Origin: Planococcus glaciei
Lineage (GTDB): Bacteria > Bacillota > Bacilli > Bacillales_A > Planococcaceae
Direction: 5' to 3'
Length of the DNA stretch: 64,000 nucleotides
Assembly (NCBI RefSeq): GCF_900099655.1
Contig: NZ_FNDC01000009.1
Coordinates: forward strand, 1 to 64,000
This document shows positions 8,295 to 17,276 of this stretch, one piece after another (position 1 is the first letter of the stretch; every line of letters begins with the position of its first letter). A model generated the notes under the pieces. That model was not told where the DNA came from. It saw only the letters and a program-made list of their open reading frames with translations, and did not search any database. The translations under genes and the position numbers were made by a program.

Positions 8295-9613
8295 TATAAA
8301 CTCCAATACTTAAATCCAAGATCCTCAAAATCACTTCTATTTAAAATACTTTTTACATCAATAATAATCTTTTCTTCATTTTTTCCATTGGTATAAAGAT
8401 TTTTAATTTTATTTATTGATAAAGATTTAAATTCATTATGTGCAACCGCAAATACCACACAATCTGCATAATCTATTTGTTCGATATCAAATAATTCCAC
8501 TCCATACTCTTGTTTTGCTTCTATTGGATTAGCTTGTGGGTCGACTATTATCGGATTAATACCGAACTCTTTTAATCGCACTATAATATCGTTAACTTTA
8601 GAATTTCTAGTATCAGAACAATTCTCTTTAAAAGTTAAACCTAAGATTACAACTTTAGAATCTTTAACTTTTTTTCCTGCCAAAATCAGTTCTTTTATTA
8701 TTGCGTCCCCAATAAAAATACCCATGCCATCATTAATTTTTCTCCCTGAAAGAACTATCTGCGAATGGTAGCCAAGCTTTTCGGCTTCATATACAAAATA
8801 GTATGGATCTACCCCGATACAATGTCCACCTACTAAACCTGGATAAAATCTTAACGCATTCCATTTCGTGTTCATAGCTTCTATAACTTCGTTTGTATTA
8901 ATTTTCATTTTATCGAACACCATAGCTAACTCGTTCATAAAAGCTATATTTATATCTCTTTGGCTATTTTCCACAACTTTAGCAGCTTCAGCTACTTTTA
9001 TAGAGCTTGCTTTATGAACTCCCGCCATAATAATAAGCTCATACACTTTAGTGATCTCTTCTAAACTCTCAGTGTCCATCCCGGAAACAATTTTTTTTAT
9101 GTTTGTTAAAGTATGTTTTTTGTCTCCTGGATTTATTCTTTCAGGAGAATACCCTACTTTAAAATCATAACCACACTTTAAACCTGACTCTCTTTCTAAG
9201 ATAGGAATGCATATATCTTCCGTCACACCAGGATATACAGTTGATTCAAAAACTACAATTGAACCTCTTACAAGATTTCTGCCAACTATAAGACTAGCAT
9301 CTTCAACTGGTGATAAATCTGGAGATTTATCAGGATTTATTGGAGTTGGCACTGCAATGATATGAAATTTAGCTTCTTTTAATTTTGTTTCATCATTCGT
9401 AAATACAATTGATGATTTTTGAATTTCAATGTTCCCTACTTCTTTAGTAGGGTCAATTCCAGTTTTGTATTGATTAATTTTATTAATATTGTTATCAAAT
9501 CCAATTACATCTACTTTTTTTGCAAATTCTATGGCTAAAGGCATACCTACATAGCCTAACCCAATTACAGCAATTTTATCTACTTTGTTAATAATATTTG
9601 TATAAAGACTCAT
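8294..9613 (-). CDS. UDP-N-acetylhexosamine 6-dehydrogenase (WbpO/TviB/CapL type)
   Basis: A 439-residue nucleotide-sugar dehydrogenase. It has the NAD-binding 'IAVIGLGYVGMPLAIEF' at about residue 14, the central 'VYPGVTEDICIPILE', and the catalytic cysteine in 'GGHCIGVDPYYFVYEA' near 265. The C-terminal UDP-binding domain starts with 'VVILGLTFKENCSDTRNSK'. It oxidises C6 of a UDP-HexNAc to the uronic acid in two NAD-dependent steps. Resemblance to WbpO/TviB/CapL rather than to UDP-Glc dehydrogenases suggests UDP-GlcNAc or UDP-GalNAc as substrate, giving a HexNAcA residue. No dedicated C4-epimerase is seen here, so GlcNAcA or GalNAcA cannot be distinguished. Confidence 0.88.
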   Translation of the reverse strand: MSLYTNIINKVDKIAVIGLGYVGMPLAIEFAKKVDVIGFDNNINKINQYKTGIDPTKEVGNIEIQKSSIVFTNDETKLKEAKFHIIAVPTPINPDKSPDLSPVEDASLIVGRNLVRGSIVVFESTVYPGVTEDICIPILERESGLKCGYDFKVGYSPERINPGDKKHTLTNIKKIVSGMDTESLEEITKVYELIIMAGVHKASSIKVAEAAKVVENSQRDINIAFMNELAMVFDKMKINTNEVIEAMNTKWNALRFYPGLVGGHCIGVDPYYFVYEAEKLGYHSQIVLSGRKINDGMGIFIGDAIIKELILAGKKVKDSKVVILGLTFKENCSDTRNSKVNDIIVRLKEFGINPIIVDPQANPIEAKQEYGVELFDIEQIDYADCVVFAVAHNEFKSLSINKIKNLYTNGKNEEKIIIDVKSILNRSDFEDLGFKYWSL

Positions 9614-9623
9614 TTATTTACCT

Positions 9624-10787
9624 CTATTCATTAGATATACTTTTTTCAGCTATTTTATTGTATGAGAAATTAGCAATTCCTTTAGATTCGGCTTCATGCT
9701 TCATTTTATCAAAAACTTCTGGATTCTTAGCAATTAGAGAAATTTTTTCTATTAACTCCTCAATCGTGTTCTCGTATAAAAAATCGCAATTACCGCCTAA
9801 ATCTACATGTGTGAATCCTTTTATATACCTGAATAAACATGGCTTTCCTAAGCCAACCACTTGTTCCCAAAAAACAGAGTGCAACCCTGGAAATACAACT
9901 AAATCTGCAGCATTAAAATACTTATACGTTTCTTTAGAATCAATCCATCCAATAAAATGTACTTGATTGTCAAGTAATTTTAGCATTTCGGTTTTATACT
10001 CACTTGCAACTGAACCAAAAACAATTAATTTAAGTTTTTTTATTTCACTCTGTTTAATTGCTTTCATTAGTTTGAGAGTTTCAGGTTTATTGTAATCTAT
10101 TTTTCCTCCCGTCATGATTAGGAAATCATTTTTATGTATTCCATATTTCTCTCTTATCTTATTCCTTAATTCAAAATTTTTTGCTTCATTAACTTTGTCA
10201 TCTTCCGCGCCCAAAACTAACAACTCTACTTTTTCCTTTGGCAAACCATATGTTTCAATTAAAAAGTTTACTCTAGCTGGCAATACACCATAAAACTTAT
10301 TTGTAAAAGGTTCTATTATCTGAGCACAATATTTGTATACAATTTTATGGAGAATATTTAAAGATACCCAATTTTTCGCACTATTCGAGAAATCCGTATG
10401 ACAATCAACAAAAATTTTCACAGATGGATTTTTTTTTGCATATTTGGCGATAATTCTAATATCAATAAACTGGCAATCATGAATAAAAATTATTTCCGGT
10501 TTGAAGGCCAAAATTTCTTTCTCTAGTTTATTGTACATTCTTAACTTACGCATTATTATTTGTGGAAAATATTTTTTATAAGGTAATCTAACAATCGGAA
10601 TGTTATCTTCTGTAAAATAAGAACCGGGAGAAGTATAACCTAAGTAACTGTTATCGATAAATGTCTCTGTAGAAGCCACTATTTTAACTTCATGACCCTG
10701 TTTTTTATGCATTCTTGGTAGAATATTTTCTTGGTAACTATAATTATCTATATAAAAAGCTGCAAGACAACAATGCAAAATTTTCAT
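9624..10787 (-). CDS. Glycosyltransferase, GT4-like
   Basis: A 387-residue GT-B protein. The N-terminal '[18 protein letters not shown]' and '[13 protein letters not shown]' are typical of GT4 capsule enzymes. The C-terminal donor domain contains '[19 protein letters not shown]' near 215, '[20 protein letters not shown]' near 280 and '[15 protein letters not shown]' near 315. The start overlaps the stop of the preceding acetyltransferase by four bases (ATGA at 10784), and ten bases separate it from the dehydrogenase. The specific linkage is unknown; it is one of four non-initiating transferases in the operon. Confidence 0.82.
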   Translation of the reverse strand: MKILHCCLAAFYIDNYSYQENILPRMHKKQGHEVKIVASTETFIDNSYLGYTSPGSYFTEDNIPIVRLPYKKYFPQIIMRKLRMYNKLEKEILAFKPEIIFIHDCQFIDIRIIAKYAKKNPSVKIFVDCHTDFSNSAKNWVSLNILHKIVYKYCAQIIEPFTNKFYGVLPARVNFLIETYGLPKEKVELLVLGAEDDKVNEAKNFELRNKIREKYGIHKNDFLIMTGGKIDYNKPETLKLMKAIKQSEIKKLKLIVFGSVASEYKTEMLKLLDNQVHFIGWIDSKETYKYFNAADLVVFPGLHSVFWEQVVGLGKPCLFRYIKGFTHVDLGGNCDFLYENTIEELIEKISLIAKNPEVFDKMKHEAESKGIANFSYNKIAEKSISNE

Positions 10788-11404
10788 TTTCTTTCATTTT
10801 CCTTTTCGATGAATTCTTCTAAATCAATAAAATATTTACTCAATTCTTCCAACTTTTGATCACTGAAGTCCCACCACTGAATTTCTTTAAGTTTAGAAAT
10901 TTTGCTATCTTCAAATCTTTTTCTAATTAGTTTAGCGGGATTTCCTGCCCAAACTTCATAGGCTGGAACATCTTTTGTTACCACGCTTCCCATTCCAATA
11001 ACAGCTCCATCACCAATTTTCACTCCTGCTTTAACTAAGCATTTTGCGCCAATCCAAACATCATTACCTATATATGTTGTTTTTTTATAATCAAATTTAT
11101 GATAAGAGTATTTTTTCTTTATCTGATCCTTATTTTTATTAAAAACTGGTGAAGTAGATACCCAATCAATCGAATGTGAAGCTCCACCAATTTCACAGTC
11201 CCCAGCTATTGAACAAAAAGAACCTATATTGGTGTTTACAATTGTACAATCGTATCCACAAAAAGAGTGCTTGTCCATATGTGAGTTTACAATGACACTA
11301 CCTGCTCCTATACTTGAACTCTTGTGAATTTCACTGTCCTTAATGGCCCTTAAATGCAGTTTTTTAATTAATTTTGAAATAATATACTCAAAATTTCCGT
11401 TCAT
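10784..11404 (-). CDS. CatB-type hexapeptide-repeat O-acetyltransferase
   Basis: A 206-residue left-handed beta-helix acyltransferase. Hexapeptide turns run from about residue 25 to 150 ('[12 protein letters not shown]', '[18 protein letters not shown]', '[37 protein letters not shown]'-like repeats). They end in '[19 protein letters not shown]', the standard C-terminal signature. The conserved histidine is in '[16 protein letters not shown]'. It should transfer acetyl from acetyl-CoA to a hydroxyl or amino group of a sugar. Lying between HisF-like and glycosyltransferase genes, it probably O-acetylates the repeat unit or a late precursor. Confidence 0.82.
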   Translation of the reverse strand: MNGNFEYIISKLIKKLHLRAIKDSEIHKSSSIGAGSVIVNSHMDKHSFCGYDCTIVNTNIGSFCSIAGDCEIGGASHSIDWVSTSPVFNKNKDQIKKKYSYHKFDYKKTTYIGNDVWIGAKCLVKAGVKIGDGAVIGMGSVVTKDVPAYEVWAGNPAKLIRKRFEDSKISKLKEIQWWDFSDQKLEELSKYFIDLEEFIEKENERK

Positions 11405-11460
11405 AATATCCCCACTTTTTTCATCATCGATTATACATAAATTAACCTAATAGATAATTT

Positions 11461-12228
11461 TTAATATATGTTATTATCAAACAAATCTTTTTCACTAGGA
11501 ACATTTATTAAAACTGCCTTATGCGGTCCATAATAAACAAACATACTTCCTGCAGCTGCTGCGTGTGCTTTTCCTTCTAAAAGAACCTTCTTGATATCAG
11601 CGACATTCTTTGCCCCTCCACATGCAGTTACTGGAATAGTCAATGCATCGACAACTTCTTTGATAATTTCTATATCGTACCCTTGCATCGTTCCGTCTCT
11701 ATCAATAGAATTTAGAAAAATTTCACCAGCACCATATTCTTGAGCTTTAACTGCAAGTTCGACAGGACCGATTTTTTGCTTTGCTTTTCCGCCATGGCTA
11801 TAACAAAATCTTTGTCCAAACAGATTCTTTTTATAATCAATGGAAACGACAATACTTTGACTCCCCGCAAAATTAGCTGCTTCTTTAATAAGATTAGGGT
11901 TTTCAATAAAACTACTATTTATAATTACTTTCTCATATCCAATATAAAATATTTCTTTTATTTGATTTAAGTTAGTTATTCCGCCACCGTAGCTTAAAGG
12001 CATAAAAGCTTCACTAGCAATATCTTTTAAATATCCAAAATTCGGTTCTTTTTTTTTGTAACTCGCATCTATATCTAAAATACATACTTCATCAACACCT
12101 TTACCATTGAAAATCTTCAATGCGTTAATTGGATCTCCTAGGTAATTGGGTTTTGAAAACTTAATAGTTTTTACTAACGCATCTTCTTTTAAAAGTAACG
12201 TAGGCATTATTCTTGGTCTAAGAGACAA
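11461..12228 (-). CDS. wbuZ: HisF-like subunit of the acetamidino-sugar synthesis system (WbuZ)
   Basis: I set the start at TTG 12228 (AGGAGA ahead, protein 'MSLRPRIMP..'), not at the longer frame from 12255; the gene then overlaps the HisH-like stop by 11 bases. The roughly 255 residues form a HisF-type (beta/alpha)8 barrel: 'DEVCILDIDASY', 'AFMPLSYGGGI', 'IVVSIDYKK', 'NSIDRDGTMQGYD'. In true HisF the first catalytic Asp lies in IxPCLDVKDG; here the same segment reads IMPTLLLKED, so that Asp is Leu. The second Asp ('SIDYKK') is kept. Loss of the first Asp argues against histidine synthesis and for a carrier that passes ammonia from the HisH-like partner to the WbuX-type amidotransferase next door. 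Confidence 0.85.
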   Translation of the reverse strand: MSLRPRIMPTLLLKEDALVKTIKFSKPNYLGDPINALKIFNGKGVDEVCILDIDASYKKKEPNFGYLKDIASEAFMPLSYGGGITNLNQIKEIFYIGYEKVIINSSFIENPNLIKEAANFAGSQSIVVSIDYKKNLFGQRFCYSHGGKAKQKIGPVELAVKAQEYGAGEIFLNSIDRDGTMQGYDIEIIKEVVDALTIPVTACGGAKNVADIKKVLLEGKAHAAAAGSMFVYYGPHKAVLINVPSEKDLFDNNIY

Positions 12229-12844
12229 AATTATCTCTCCTAGCAAAATTGTCAAGAATTTTCATGCCGAACTTATGACTCTTTTCGGGATGAAATTGGA
12301 CACCTAATATATTTTCTAAAAAAACAGCTGAAGCAAATTTGTAGCCGTATATAGATTCTAATAATATATTTTCATTAGATTTACAAACTGCATGAAATGA
12401 ATGAACAAAGTAAAATCTGAAATCTGAATCTATACTGTTAACCAAATAACTTTCATTAACTTTTCTAACTAAATTCCATCCCATATGAGGGGTTTTTAAG
12501 TTATGTTTATCTTCAAAATTAAATTTTTTTGACTCGAATGGAATTAGTGATAAGCCAGCTAATTTTCCTTCTTCGCTTTTTTCACCTAATAATTGCATCC
12601 CTAAACAGATACCAAGTAATGGTTTTTTTTCAACTTTTGCATGATTTAAGATTAGTGGTATCAATCCACTTTTTGTTAGTTTTTCAACTCCGGTATCAAA
12701 AGAACCCACTCCCGGCAGTATCAATTTTCCGGCTTCTTTTATGATGTTTGGATCGCTTGAAATTACAGATTTATGACCTAACTTTTTAAGCATATTAAGA
12801 ATTGATCCCACATTACCCATACCATAATCAAGAATTACTATCAT
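12218..12844 (-). CDS. wbuY: HisH-like glutamine amidotransferase subunit (WbuY)
   Basis: A 208-residue class I glutaminase. The nucleophile is in 'LLGICLGMQLLGE' (Cys near residue 80), and the His-Glu of the triad is in 'GVQFHPEKSHKFG' near 185. It should hydrolyse glutamine and deliver ammonia through the HisF-like barrel. In locus context (after a WbuX/WbpG-type ATP pyrophosphatase and before the HisF paralogue) it belongs to the system that converts an N-acetyl group to an acetamidino group, as described for Pseudomonas aeruginosa O-antigen WbpG/HisH2/HisF2 and E. coli O145 WbuX/Y/Z. AGGAG precedes the ATG by seven bases. Confidence 0.87.
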   Translation of the reverse strand: MIVILDYGMGNVGSILNMLKKLGHKSVISSDPNIIKEAGKLILPGVGSFDTGVEKLTKSGLIPLILNHAKVEKKPLLGICLGMQLLGEKSEEGKLAGLSLIPFESKKFNFEDKHNLKTPHMGWNLVRKVNESYLVNSIDSDFRFYFVHSFHAVCKSNENILLESIYGYKFASAVFLENILGVQFHPEKSHKFGMKILDNFARRDNFVS

Positions 12845-12854
12845 AATTCAGCTC

Positions 12855-13994
12855 CTATCTAAAGTTTCTTTTTTCTACCCCTAATTTTTTTGCCACTTTA
12901 ATTGAACTCTCTATGATTCCTAAAGAGTTTTTGTAGTCAGAGTATTTTTTGTTTGGTCCATTAATTATATTTTTAAAACTTTCAGGTGTGATTCCCAGTT
13001 TTTTTGCAATATATTCCAAATCAGCTTCCATAGTTTCTTTATCATAAGCATTTTCACTGATTTTAATTATGGCTTCTTCTCTGCTCATTTGATCTGCTAA
13101 AATCATATTTGAAAAATAAGCTCTTCTTTTGTCAAATCCAAATTTATAAGGTAAGTAATATCCTTCATAAAATCTAGTAAATATATTTTCGTAATGCTTG
13201 TTTGCATACTTTTCCCAACCATATAAATCAAAAAGTTCTTTTTCAGCTTTTTCTTTATCATAGTTAATATAATCTAAAGGAGCCAGTCGTTTCATTCCTC
13301 TTAAATAAGCGTAATTTAATCTATATTTAAACATTCCACACATCGGCATATTTTTAAGTTTTACTGAACCGTACTGTTTGTGAATGTCTTTGATTAAAGT
13401 TAAATCATTTAAATGTACCCACTCTATTGGAGGACGAACAGCTTCTGTAGCAATATTAGAGCCTGTCAAAACGTACTTTATTCCATGTTTAACTGCATAA
13501 TTATATAAACCCGCAAAAATTACGTGATCTTGTGGTAAGTCTTGATAAGGAACTTGTGATTTAAAGAAGGCCAATTGTAAGTCTTTCATTTCATTCCAAT
13601 TTACAACTTCAGTATACATATCTAAATCAAGCTTTTTAACAAGTTTTTCAATATTTTCTACTGCAACATTCAAGTTCCAACCTGTATCTACAGTATAAAT
13701 TAATGGTCTAAGACCCATCTTTTCTTTGGCTATGTAAGCCAAATAAGAGCTATCCACTCCACCACTTAATCCAAGTATACAATCATACTTCTTGCCTTTT
13801 CCTGCTTCTTTTATTTTTTTGGCTATAATATTTAATTCTTCCAATTTTTCATTACCTGGTTTCCAATCAGGTAAAATATCGTATTTAAAGCTGTTACAAT
13901 AATCACAAACTCCACTTTCATCAAATTTAATTTTGCTGTCAGTTGTATCCATAATACAGTTTGTACAGATTTGATATTCTCTTAATTTTTCCAT
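12855..13994 (-). CDS. wbuX: N-acetyl sugar amidotransferase (WbpG/LfnA/WbuX family)
   Basis: A 379-residue N-type ATP pyrophosphatase. It opens with a zinc-binding set: 'ICTNCIMDTTDSKIKF' and 'GVCDYCNSF' (four cysteines). The PP-loop 'LGLSGGVDSSYLAYI' follows near residue 75, and 'TGSNIATEAVRPP' lies near 180. It is predicted to activate the acetamido carbonyl with ATP and use HisH/HisF-derived ammonia to form an acetamidino (amidine) sugar. Because it follows capE-capF-capG, the likely substrate is L-FucNAc, as with LfnA/WbuX, giving L-FucNAm. The start overlaps the epimerase stop as TAATG at 13994. Confidence 0.88.
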   Translation of the reverse strand: MEKLREYQICTNCIMDTTDSKIKFDESGVCDYCNSFKYDILPDWKPGNEKLEELNIIAKKIKEAGKGKKYDCILGLSGGVDSSYLAYIAKEKMGLRPLIYTVDTGWNLNVAVENIEKLVKKLDLDMYTEVVNWNEMKDLQLAFFKSQVPYQDLPQDHVIFAGLYNYAVKHGIKYVLTGSNIATEAVRPPIEWVHLNDLTLIKDIHKQYGSVKLKNMPMCGMFKYRLNYAYLRGMKRLAPLDYINYDKEKAEKELFDLYGWEKYANKHYENIFTRFYEGYYLPYKFGFDKRRAYFSNMILADQMSREEAIIKISENAYDKETMEADLEYIAKKLGITPESFKNIINGPNKKYSDYKNSLGIIESSIKVAKKLGVEKRNFR

Positions 13995-15124
13995 TAATTA
14001 TTATTCCTCCACACATTTCTGTTGATGTAGTCGGTATAGCTTACTATAATTCTAAGTACCTTATCAGAAACATTCGGCATACTATAGTCTTCAACACTTC
14101 TCAGGGTACTATCACTTTGTGTTTCTAAAATTTCTAACCCCTGTAAGACTCTCTCTTTTTTTAATCCCACCATCATAGCAGATGCTTCTTCCATCGCCTC
14201 TGGTCTTTCATGGGCTTGTCTAATATTTAATGCTTTAAATCCAAGAATCGAAGACTCCTCATTAATAGTTCCACTATCACTCAAAACAGTTTTAGCTTTC
14301 ATTTGAAGCTTCACATAATCATTAAAACCTAAAGGTTTCATTGTCTTAATCAAAGAATTAAATTTAATCCCTTTAGCATCTATCATTTTCTGAGTTCTAG
14401 GATGAGTACTAATGATTATCGGCATATCATATTGATCTGCGATAGCATTTAAACTATCACATAAATCTAAGAAGTTTTTTTCCGAACTAATATTTTCTTC
14501 TCGATGGGCTGATACAACGAAGTATTTATCTTCTTCGAGATTTAACTTCTCCACAATACTTGATTTCTCAATGTCTTCTTTTCTCGAGTTAAGAACTTCA
14601 AACATTGGACTGCCCGTTTTAATAATCCGATCAGCCGGCAAACCTTCTCTTAAGAGATATTCTCTGGCAATATCACTGTATGTTAAGTTGATATCAGCAG
14701 TATGATCTACAATTTTACGATTTGTTTCTTCAGGTACGCGCTGATCAAAACATCTATTTCCTGCTTCCATATGGAAGATAGGAATCTGTCTTCTTTTAGC
14801 AGCAATAGCACAAAGGCAACTATTTGTATCTCCTAGCACTAAAAATGCTTCTGGTTTAACTTCTTCTAAAATAGGATCGATCTTCACTAATATATTTCCA
14901 ATTGTTTCGATGGCTGTTCCATTTGCAGCATTCAAAAAATAATCTGGTTTTCTTAAATTAAAGTCTCTAAAGAATACTTCATTTAATTCGTAGTCATAGT
15001 TTTGCCCTGTATGCACCAGAATATGCTCGATAGCACTTGATTCTTCTAATTTATTTATGACAGCGGATAAACGAATAATTTCAGGTCTAGTCCCTACTAC
15101 TGTCATTACTTTTAGCTTCTTCAT
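13994..15124 (-). CDS. capG: UDP-HexNAc 2-epimerase, CapG/FnlC type
   Basis: A 376-residue WecB-like epimerase. 'VVGTRPEIIRLSAVINKL' at the N-terminus, 'VLGDTNSCLCAIAAKRRQIPIFHMEAGNRC'-type active-site segment near 95-125 (key residues D, H, E), 'VVSAHREEN' near 205 and 'LSDSGTINEESSILGFKAL' near 285 are all present. The 'NRCFDQRVPEETNRKIVDH' variant is characteristic of the CapG/FnlC/WbjD group, which performs the last step to UDP-L-FucNAc (C2 epimerisation of UDP-L-PneNAc), rather than of plain ManNAc epimerases. Gene order capE-capF-capG supports this. Confidence 0.9.
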   Translation of the reverse strand: MKKLKVMTVVGTRPEIIRLSAVINKLEESSAIEHILVHTGQNYDYELNEVFFRDFNLRKPDYFLNAANGTAIETIGNILVKIDPILEEVKPEAFLVLGDTNSCLCAIAAKRRQIPIFHMEAGNRCFDQRVPEETNRKIVDHTADINLTYSDIAREYLLREGLPADRIIKTGSPMFEVLNSRKEDIEKSSIVEKLNLEEDKYFVVSAHREENISSEKNFLDLCDSLNAIADQYDMPIIISTHPRTQKMIDAKGIKFNSLIKTMKPLGFNDYVKLQMKAKTVLSDSGTINEESSILGFKALNIRQAHERPEAMEEASAMMVGLKKERVLQGLEILETQSDSTLRSVEDYSMPNVSDKVLRIIVSYTDYINRNVWRNNN

Positions 15125-15127
15125 TTC

Positions 15128-16240
15128 CTAAACCTCCAAAATTATCGTATCCGGTTTGTTTGGATCAAAACTTTCATTTACCCACATAATAGTTACGAGC
15201 TCTACTTCTCCTACATTTACTATAGAATGAGTATAGCCAGTAGGAATATCGACTACTTGTAGTTTTTCTCCATTAACTCGATATTCAATAATTTCATCTG
15301 AATCAATATTTCTAAATCTAATTAATCCTTCGCCACTTACAACTAAGAACTTTTCGTTCTTAGTATGATGCCAGTGATTCCCCTTAGTAATACCTGGCTT
15401 GGAAATATTTACTGATACTTGTCCACGATCGGGGGTACGCAAGAACTCAGTAAATGACCCTCTATTATCCATGTTCATCTTCAAATCATAGGAAAAATCA
15501 TCTTGAGGCAAGAAACTCAAATATGTGCTATAAAGCTTTTTAGTCAACGGATTACTCATGTTTGGCACATCAAGCGTTATACGACTTTCTTTAAATTCTT
15601 TAATAGTACTTGCAAGTTCGCCTAGTTTGATAGAATGTACTACTGGAATTTCACAGTAAGCGCCTATTTTTGAAGGCATTTCTTTAAGAGCTTTTACGAA
15701 CTCTTCTAAAACATCATCTATATACGCCAACTTCAACTGAGCTTCAGGATTATTAACCTGAATTTCAATATTTCTAGCAACGTTATAACAATAAGTTGCT
15801 ACAACGGTATTGTAGTTTGGCTTACTCCATTTACCAAATAAGTTTGGCAATCTATAGACAAGCACTTCTGCACCTGTCTCTTGAGAATAGTTAAACAACA
15901 ACTTTTCTCCAGCCATTTTACTTTTTCCATAAGCATTGTCTTTTTCGGCTTGGATTGAAGAAGTAATCAATACAGGCGAACTATTATTATTTTTCTTTAA
16001 GAGTTCTATTAGTTTGGAAGTTAAATTCAAATTACCCTTCATAAATTCCTCTTCATGTTCTGGCCGATTCACACCCGCTAGATGAAAAACGAAATCGCAA
16101 TGCTTAGTGAACTCTTCTAGCTGTTCCATTGAATTACTTCTATTAAATAGAAATAAATCGTTGTATCCTTGGTTTCTTAATTCAGCAACTAAGTTCTTAC
16201 CCACGAAACCTGAAGCTCCTGTAACTAAAATTTTCGTCAT
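15128..16240 (-). CDS. capF: Bifunctional CapF: 4-reductase plus cupin 3-epimerase for UDP-L-FucNAc
   Basis: A 370-residue two-domain protein. The N-terminal SDR domain has 'LVTGASGFVGKNLVAEL' and 'YGKSKMAGE' (catalytic Y-x-x-x-K near residue 108). The C-terminal cupin has 'NISKPGITKGNHWHHTKNEKF' near 280, with metal-binding histidines. In CapF/FnlB/WbjC the cupin catalyses C3 epimerisation and the SDR reduces C4. Together with CapE and CapG the route runs from UDP-GlcNAc to UDP-L-FucNAc. The start overlaps the capE stop by four bases (ATGA at 16237). Confidence 0.92.
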   Translation of the reverse strand: MTKILVTGASGFVGKNLVAELRNQGYNDLFLFNRSNSMEQLEEFTKHCDFVFHLAGVNRPEHEEEFMKGNLNLTSKLIELLKKNNNSSPVLITSSIQAEKDNAYGKSKMAGEKLLFNYSQETGAEVLVYRLPNLFGKWSKPNYNTVVATYCYNVARNIEIQVNNPEAQLKLAYIDDVLEEFVKALKEMPSKIGAYCEIPVVHSIKLGELASTIKEFKESRITLDVPNMSNPLTKKLYSTYLSFLPQDDFSYDLKMNMDNRGSFTEFLRTPDRGQVSVNISKPGITKGNHWHHTKNEKFLVVSGEGLIRFRNIDSDEIIEYRVNGEKLQVVDIPTGYTHSIVNVGEVELVTIMWVNESFDPNKPDTIILEV

Positions 16241-17262
16241 TGAGTAACACCCATTTTTTCTAATTCTTCTTTCACTACTTCTAACGTTAGCAACAAGTCT
16301 TTAATTTCTTGCATGGATAGGCGGTGAGTATTATGAGAATTATATTCCCATCCTTCTGAAATCTCTTCTTCCCCTTCAGTGAAGTACTTGTTGTAGTTGA
16401 GATCACGGTTATCAGCTGGAATACGGTAGTACCCGCCCATATCTGTAGCTACAGCCATTTCTTCTCTAGTTAAAAGTGTTTCATATAGCTTTTCCCCATG
16501 ACGAGTTCCAATTACCTCGATAGGATTATTAGCTTTAAATAATTCCTTAACCGCTTGGGCAAGATCACCGATTGTTGAAGCTGGCGCTTTTTGCACAAAA
16601 ATATCGCCTTGGTTTGCATTTTTAAAAGCAAATAGAACTAGTTCAACTGCATCTTCTAAGGACATTAAGTATCGTGTCATTTCGGGGTCAGTAATTGTAA
16701 GAGGTTTTCCTGATTTAATCTGTTCGATAAAAAGAGGAATAACTGATCCGCGTGAAGCCATTACGTTGCCATACCGAGTGCCGCTAATTGTTGTATCTTC
16801 AAAATTTACAGTACGAGATTTAGCTACAGTAACTTTTTCCATCATTGCTTTTGAAATTCCCATAGCATTGATAGGATACACCGCTTTATCAGTAGAAAGG
16901 CAAATTACATTTTTCACATTGTGTTGGATAGCAGAATTAAGAACATTTTCTGTCCCTATTACATTTGTTTTAACAGCTTCCATTGGAAAGAATTCACAAG
17001 AAGGAACTTGTTTCAAAGCAGCTGCATGGAATACATAATCCACGTTAACCATTGCCGTATTTACACTGTTGATATCACGCACATCGCCGATATAATATTT
17101 CACTTTTTTATTATTCAATTGTTTACGGATATCTTCTTGTTTTTTTTCATCTCTCGAAAAAATACGAATTTCTTTAATATCTGTATCCAAAAACCTTTTT
17201 AGCACAGCATTCCCGAAAGAACCTGTACCACCAGTAATCAACAAAGTTTTATTAGCGAACAT
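16237..17262 (-). CDS. capE: UDP-GlcNAc 4,6-dehydratase/5-epimerase, CapE/FlaA1 type
   Basis: A 341-residue soluble SDR. The Rossmann loop 'LITGGTGSFGNAVLKRFL' starts at residue 6, and 'FHAAALKQVPSCEFFPMEA' lies near 83. The SDR active-site motif is 'MGISK' near 140, with Met replacing the usual Tyr, as in CapE/FlaA1/WbjB enzymes. 'SGTRYGNVMASRGSVIPLF' follows near 165. These enzymes remove water from UDP-GlcNAc and invert C5, opening the L-sugar branch. It starts 14 bases after the glycosyltransferase gene upstream. Confidence 0.92.
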   Translation of the reverse strand: MFANKTLLITGGTGSFGNAVLKRFLDTDIKEIRIFSRDEKKQEDIRKQLNNKKVKYYIGDVRDINSVNTAMVNVDYVFHAAALKQVPSCEFFPMEAVKTNVIGTENVLNSAIQHNVKNVICLSTDKAVYPINAMGISKAMMEKVTVAKSRTVNFEDTTISGTRYGNVMASRGSVIPLFIEQIKSGKPLTITDPEMTRYLMSLEDAVELVLFAFKNANQGDIFVQKAPASTIGDLAQAVKELFKANNPIEVIGTRHGEKLYETLLTREEMAVATDMGGYYRIPADNRDLNYNKYFTEGEEEISEGWEYNSHNTHRLSMQEIKDLLLTLEVVKEELEKMGVTQ

Positions 17263-17276
17263 ATTACCATCTCCAA

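Noticed and set aside
11461..12844. Histidine biosynthesis genes hisH and hisF
   Set aside because: They follow an N-acetyl sugar amidotransferase gene in a capsule operon, no other his gene is near, and the HisF-like protein lacks the first catalytic Asp.
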